Of a stretch of DNA of 30,774 nucleotides, positions 27,646 through 30,774 are shown in pieces. The position numbers and the translations under genes are program-made. The stretch comes from Lysinibacillus pakistanensis. GTDB taxonomy: Bacteria; Bacillota; Bacilli; Bacillales_A; Planococcaceae. How positions within the stretch are numbered: the stretch's first letter is position 1; each line of letters opens with the position of its first letter. Below the pieces are notes generated by a model, which had not been told where the DNA came from, did no database searches, and worked only from the letters and a program-made list of their open reading frames with translations. The stretch is from NCBI GenBank assembly GCA_001312325.1, contig BBDJ01000043.1:1-30774 (forward strand), in the 5' to 3' direction.

Positions 27646-27704
27646 AAAACACCACCTACTTTATCTATTTCTATTATTGTATCATGTAAGGAGTTGGAAA
27701 TAAA

Positions 27705-28837
27705 ATGAACATACATGACCTGCAACATGCGTTTGTAGCGTATGCAATGTCCATTGGTATAGACAAAATTGGCTTTACAACAGCAGCTCCATTTACAGAA
27801 TTGAAAAATCGACTGCGCCGCCAGCAGGAACTTGGCTATCAGTCCGGCTTTGAGGAAAGCGATATTGAAAAACGAACTGAACCCCTACAATTATTAGATG
27901 GTGCAGAGAGTATAGTGGCGATTGCAGTAGCCTATCCGTCGCGTATGCAGAACGTACCTGTTGGCAAAAAAAGGAGCAAGACGTGGGATTTTTTTGTCGA
28001 GCTTCATGGGGAATCGATTATCATACAGCATTACGTGAACGATTGACATTACTATCGGCTTGGCTAAAGGAGCGAGTAGACGGTGTCCGTATCGAATCAA
28101 TGGTGGATACGGGTGCTCTTGTCGATAGAGCAGTTGCTGAACGTGCAGGAATAGGCTGGAGTGGGAAAAACTGCGCCATTATTACACCCGAATTCGGTTC
28201 ATATGTCTATTTAGGAGAGCTTGTCACAAACATCCCCTTTGCACCAGATAAGCCTATGGAGGATGAATGTGGAGACTGCCGCTTATGTTTAGATGTTTGT
28301 CCTACAGGTGCTTTAATAGAAGGAGGGCAATTAAATGCTCAGCGCTGTATTGCCTTTTTAACGCAAACCAAGGGAACACTGCCTGATGAGTTTCGTACAC
28401 ATATTGGCAATCGATTGTATGGCTGTGATACATGTCAAACCGTATGTCCGAAAAATAAAGGCAAAATCAATTGGATACATGAAGAATTTAAACCAGACCC
28501 AGAGCTGGCCAAGCCATTGCTGACGCCTCTTTTGAAGATTTCAAATCGTGAGTTTAAAGATAAGTTTGGACATATTTCTGGCTCATGGCGGGGGAAGAAG
28601 CCCATTCAACGCAATGCTATATTGGCCCTTGCCCATTTTAAAGAAGAAGCGGCTGTACCAGATTTAATTGCACTTCTTGAAAAGGATGATCGTCCTGTTA
28701 TTCGTGGGACAGCCGCATGGGCTTTAGGTAGGATAGGCGGGAAAGAAGCCCATTCCGCATTATTTCAGGCGAAGGGTAAGGAAAGTGACGAAGAGGTACG
28801 TATTGAAATTGACAAAGGGTTACAATTTTTTCAATAG
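27705..28837 (+). CDS. queG: Epoxyqueuosine reductase (two frameshifts)
   Basis: Last step of queuosine synthesis: reduces epoxyqueuosine in tRNA using cobalamin and two [4Fe-4S] clusters. Reconstructed to 376 residues. It contains GKKGARRGIFCRASWGIDYH, the first cluster motif CGDCRLCLDVCP, the second CDTCQTVCP, and C-terminal HEAT-like repeats (NAILALAHFKEEAAVPDLIA, RGTAAWALGRIGG). Lesions: A7 27966-27972 and T7 27989-27995, each one base too long, only 16 bp apart. AAGGAG precedes ATG 27705. Confidence 0.95.
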
Positions 28838-28866
28838 GGTGGATGAGTGAATATCTCGGGACCTCC

Positions 28867-28971
28867 AAAGCGTTGAGAGCCGTTCCATTTGAGGGGAAAG
28901 TCGCTCACAAAGCGTGGAGAACTGCTCAAGCTGAGGAAAGAATCGCTTGAAAAAGATCAGAGATTGCTTAA
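28867..28971 (+). repeat. 21/42-bp-phased repeat (AAAGCGTKGAGA type)
   Basis: Two 42-bp units (28867-28908, 28909-28950) share roughly 65-70% identity and the same AAAGCGT opening and TCGCT at unit position 35. Each splits into two weaker 21-bp halves, and a fifth 21-bp half (28951-28971) follows. Positions 4, 6, 10, 12, 16 and 18 of the 21-bp half are mostly conserved. It sits between queG and trmL. A 35-codon frame from ATG 28843 to TGA 28950 runs through it. Confidence 0.7.
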
Positions 28972-29075
28972 TTAAAGTATTGCAATATTAAATCCAGAGA
29001 AGCTCCACCCTAACAGTGGGATTTAAGATAAGAATTACTTTTACATGTGAAATTTTTAATAAGGAAGTGTACCTT

Positions 29076-29549
29076 ATGCCATTGCATATCGTTTTATATC
29101 AACCAGAGATACCAGCAAATACAGGTAATATTGCACGTACCTGTGCCGGAACAAATACCTCACTACATTTAATTCGTCCTCTTGGCTTTTCTACAGACGA
29201 TAAAATGCTGAAGCGTGCTGGGTTAGATTACTGGCACAGTGTCAATGTTGTGTATCACGATTCACTAGAGGAATTTTTAGAAGCATCAAAAAATGGTGAT
29301 GTTTATTTAATTGAAACATATAGTGAAGAACCATTCACAACACATGATTTTAGTGATAGAGACCGCGATATTTATTTTATGTTTGGAAAAGAAACAACAG
29401 GTTTGCCAAAGGATTTTGCTTACGAGCGTCGACATATGTGCTTGCGAATTCCACAGAGTGAGCATGTACGTTCGCTTAATCTGTCGAATACAGCGGCTAT
29501 TGTTATATATGAAGCATTACGACAACAAGGTTACCCAGGGCTACATTAA
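29076..29549 (+). CDS. trmL: tRNA (cytidine/uridine-34-2'-O)-methyltransferase
   Basis: SPOUT methyltransferase that modifies the wobble base of tRNA-Leu. Intact, 157 residues, the family length. Motifs: NTGNIARTC near the N terminus, then FGKETTGLP and IPQ...RSLNLSNTAAIV, which form the knotted SAM site. The start is ATG 29076 after AAGGAAGTG, not the in-frame codon at 29016. Its target type, tRNA-Leu, is encoded at 1601-1681 here with wobble C (CAA). Confidence 0.95.
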   Translation: MPLHIVLYQPEIPANTGNIARTCAGTNTSLHLIRPLGFSTDDKMLKRAGLDYWHSVNVVYHDSLEEFLEASKNGDVYLIETYSEEPFTTHDFSDRDRDIYFMFGKETTGLPKDFAYERRHMCLRIPQSEHVRSLNLSNTAAIVIYEALRQQGYPGLH

Positions 29550-29588
29550 AAAAAGGCAGTTCTCCAAGATGTGAGAACTGCCTTTTTT
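29549..29588 (+). terminator. Terminator after trmL
   Basis: GGCAGTTCTC (29555-29564) / GAGAACTGCC (29573-29582), then a T6 run. An A run on the other side also allows use by the convergent catE strand. Confidence 0.92.
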
Positions 29589-29672
29589 GGATAGCACCTC
29601 AAAACTGACGGATAGAATCCAAAAAGAGGATGATAGAATTCAAAAACTGATGGATAGAATATCCTTCCTAAA
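29589..29672 (+). repeat. 21-bp-phased tandem repeat, four units (GGATAGAAT type)
   Basis: Units begin at 29589, 29610, 29631 and 29652, exactly 21 bp apart, immediately after the trmL terminator. Each starts GGATAG (TGATAG in unit 3). Units 2-4 continue AAT, and units 1-3 carry a CAAAA-type block near position 12-16. Same period and same GGATAGAAT start as the array at 21601-21684. It ends at the stop of convergent catE. Confidence 0.82.
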
Positions 29673-30514
29673 ATTTTAATAAAATTTTATTTCCAGCAGG
29701 GTCCTCTGTTTGGAAACCCTCAGCTATATCAGTAACAGGAGCACCAATAGCACGAAGATTTTCTTTCATTGTTGCCACTTGTTGTTCATTATCTAAACGC
29801 AAAGAAAAGGTTTTTAAGCCGACTTGATGTTCACCAAGTTTTGGCGCATTTTCTGAGTACCAAGTATTTAAGCCGATGTGATGATGATAGCGACCTGTAG
29901 AAATAAATAATGCTTGTGTGCCATAGCGTGTGACAATGTCAAAACCTAATCCTTTTGTATAAAATTCCTCTGCCTCTATTAAGTTAGATACAGATAAATG
30001 AATATGACCCATTACTGTACCAGCAGGAAGACCACTCCATGTATCATTACCTTCTGCTAATATCGATTGAATATTAAGCGGTTCAGTAACCATATGCACT
30101 TGGTTAGAATGCCAAGTCCATTTATCTTCAGGTCGATCAGCATAAATTTCAATGCCATTTTTATCAGGATCACTTAAATAGAGCGCTTCACTGACATCGT
30201 GGTCAGATGCCCCAAAATACACACCATTTTTATGAAAATGACTAATAACATTTGCTAAATCACGACGTGAAGGCAATAGAAGTGCAAAATGGTAAAGTCC
30301 AGTAGTAAATGTCGTTTTTTTCTTCTACAGTTTCAGGTTGTACGATTGTTAGTAAAGCTGTTTTTCCATCTGCAGTTAAAGTTGCTTTATGGGATTCTTG
30401 TTGTAAGACTTTAAAGCCAATAACCTCCTGATAATAGGCTAATGAACTTTGTAAGTCACTCACTTTAATTTCTACGTTAGTGACATAAGTGTTTGGTTTT
30501 TCATGAAAATGCAT
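29668..30514 (-). CDS. catE: Catechol 2,3-dioxygenase (one frameshift)
   Basis: Extradiol ring-cleavage enzyme with two VOC modules; reconstructed to 281 residues, close to B. subtilis CatE (YfiE). Conserved segments: TGLYHFALLLPSRRDL, DHDVSEALYLSDPDKNGIEI, ADRPEDKW, GHIHLSVSN (metal His) and YHHHIGLNTW (metal His). The T7 run at 30315-30321 (one base too many) otherwise splits the gene after residue about 65. GGAGGGG precedes ATG 30514. In B. subtilis catDE is repressed by DUF24/MarR-type regulators responding to catechols and quinones; here a promoter with an inverted repeat lies upstream, but the partner catD is not beside it in the window. Confidence 0.92.
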
Positions 30515-30553
30515 AATGACCCCTCCATATAATAAAAGTTATCTTTTGTTATC

Positions 30554-30601
30554 AACTTACTTTATGTAAGTAAGTTTATTTTAAAAAGTACATAAAGTCA
30601 A
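30554..30601 (-). promoter_or_regulatory. catE promoter with operator-like inverted repeat
   Basis: On the minus strand: -35 TTGACT (30601-30596), 17-bp spacer, -10 TAAACT (30578-30573). The inverted repeat AACTTAC (30554-30560) / GTAAGTT (30570-30576) overlaps the -10 and start-site region, where a repressor would act. Confidence 0.7.
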
Positions 30602-30613
30602 GAAATTTTATTC

Positions 30614-30719
30614 ATCTTCATTCAGCAAATGTTTTTTTGTATCGAAAGCAAATCGGCAGATGCTTTATGCGCGTAAGCGTAGCGAGCGTCAGCTGCAATT
30701 ACGCCAAGGCGAAATTGAT
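30614..30719 (+). repeat. Dispersed structured repeat, copy 2 (shorter)
   Basis: Shares ATCTTCATTCAGCA (30614-30627) and the 25-bp palindromic block (30695-30719) with 8619-8808, in the same orientation. The middle is different and shorter: 106 versus 190 bp overall, with its own GCGCGTAAGCG/TAGCGAGCGTC symmetry. It starts 12 bp beyond the -35 of catE. Confidence 0.78.
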
Positions 30720-30721
30720 CA

Positions 30722-30756
30722 TAAAAAAAAGAGAAGTACCTGAAGTGGTTCTTCTC
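30722..30756 (-). terminator. Terminator of a minus-strand gene beyond the window
   Basis: GAGAAG-ACC (30731-30740) pairs with GGT-CTTCTC (30747-30756), each with one unpaired base. On the minus strand it is followed by eight T, so a minus-strand gene probably ends just to the right of the window. Confidence 0.75.
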
Positions 30757-30774
30757 GTGGAAAATAAGGAAAAT

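Noticed and set aside
21601..29672. CRISPR array as an explanation of the 21-bp phased repeats
   Set aside because: Units are contiguous and degenerate, with no conserved repeat separated by unique spacers, and no cas genes are present.
2305..30514. Programmed ribosomal frameshifting or pseudogenisation as the cause of the many breaks
   Set aside because: Too many unrelated genes are affected, with the same error type and intact active sites; a technical cause is simpler.

Overview
The window looks like chromosomal DNA from a low-GC Gram-positive spore-former, most likely Lysinibacillus or a close relative. This is inferred from an rrn-linked tRNA cluster in Bacillus-type order, AGGAGG-type ribosome binding sites, S-layer-homology (SLH) proteins, and homologues of typical Bacillales genes (CYP102A P450-reductase, katA, catE, queG, trmL, nagB). 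No species assignment was possible without a search.

Layout. 1-1751: end of an rRNA operon (5S rRNA) followed by 16 tRNA genes (Asn, Ser, Glu, Val, fMet, Asp, Phe, Thr, Tyr, Trp, His, His, Gln, Gly, Cys, Leu). 1848-6891: a small unknown protein, an MFS exporter divergent from its probable TetR repressor, a beta-lactamase-fold serine hydrolase and a CPBP (CAAX-type) membrane protease. 7154-8140: an SLH surface protein. 8407-12695: a FatR/BscR-like TetR repressor and the self-sufficient fatty-acid hydroxylase CYP102A, each preceded by a perfect palindromic operator; the second equals the known Bm3R1 operator. 12745-15730: ThpR-like RNA phosphodiesterase, an FtsX-type permease with its ATPase, and a small membrane protein. 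15946-18080 (minus): operon TetR - SGNH hydrolase - short-chain dehydrogenase. 18333-19832: VOC protein and a three-SLH protein. 19970-25235: arylamine N-acetyltransferase, NagB, EamA transporter, LD-carboxypeptidase and catalase. 25729-30514: lipoprotein, DIP1984-like protein, B3/B4-domain protein, QueG, TrmL and catechol 2,3-dioxygenase CatE.

The most important practical point is that 20 of about 28 protein genes are broken by small indels. I count 44 lesions, 37 of them in A/T runs of 7-8, mostly one base too long. Each gene becomes full length, with all catalytic motifs, when the indels are corrected, and every corrected length is a multiple of three. I read these as sequencing or assembly errors rather than pseudogenes, and I give each gene its reconstructed boundaries.

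The most unusual non-coding signals are: 21-bp-phased repeats in three intergenic regions; a dispersed, highly structured repeat upstream of both fatR and catE; an intrinsic terminator inside the katA leader with a PerR-like box further upstream; a duplicated tRNA-His; and a CCA-less tRNA-Leu placed behind a terminator. I found no CRISPR array, transposase, integrase or recognisable defence system.
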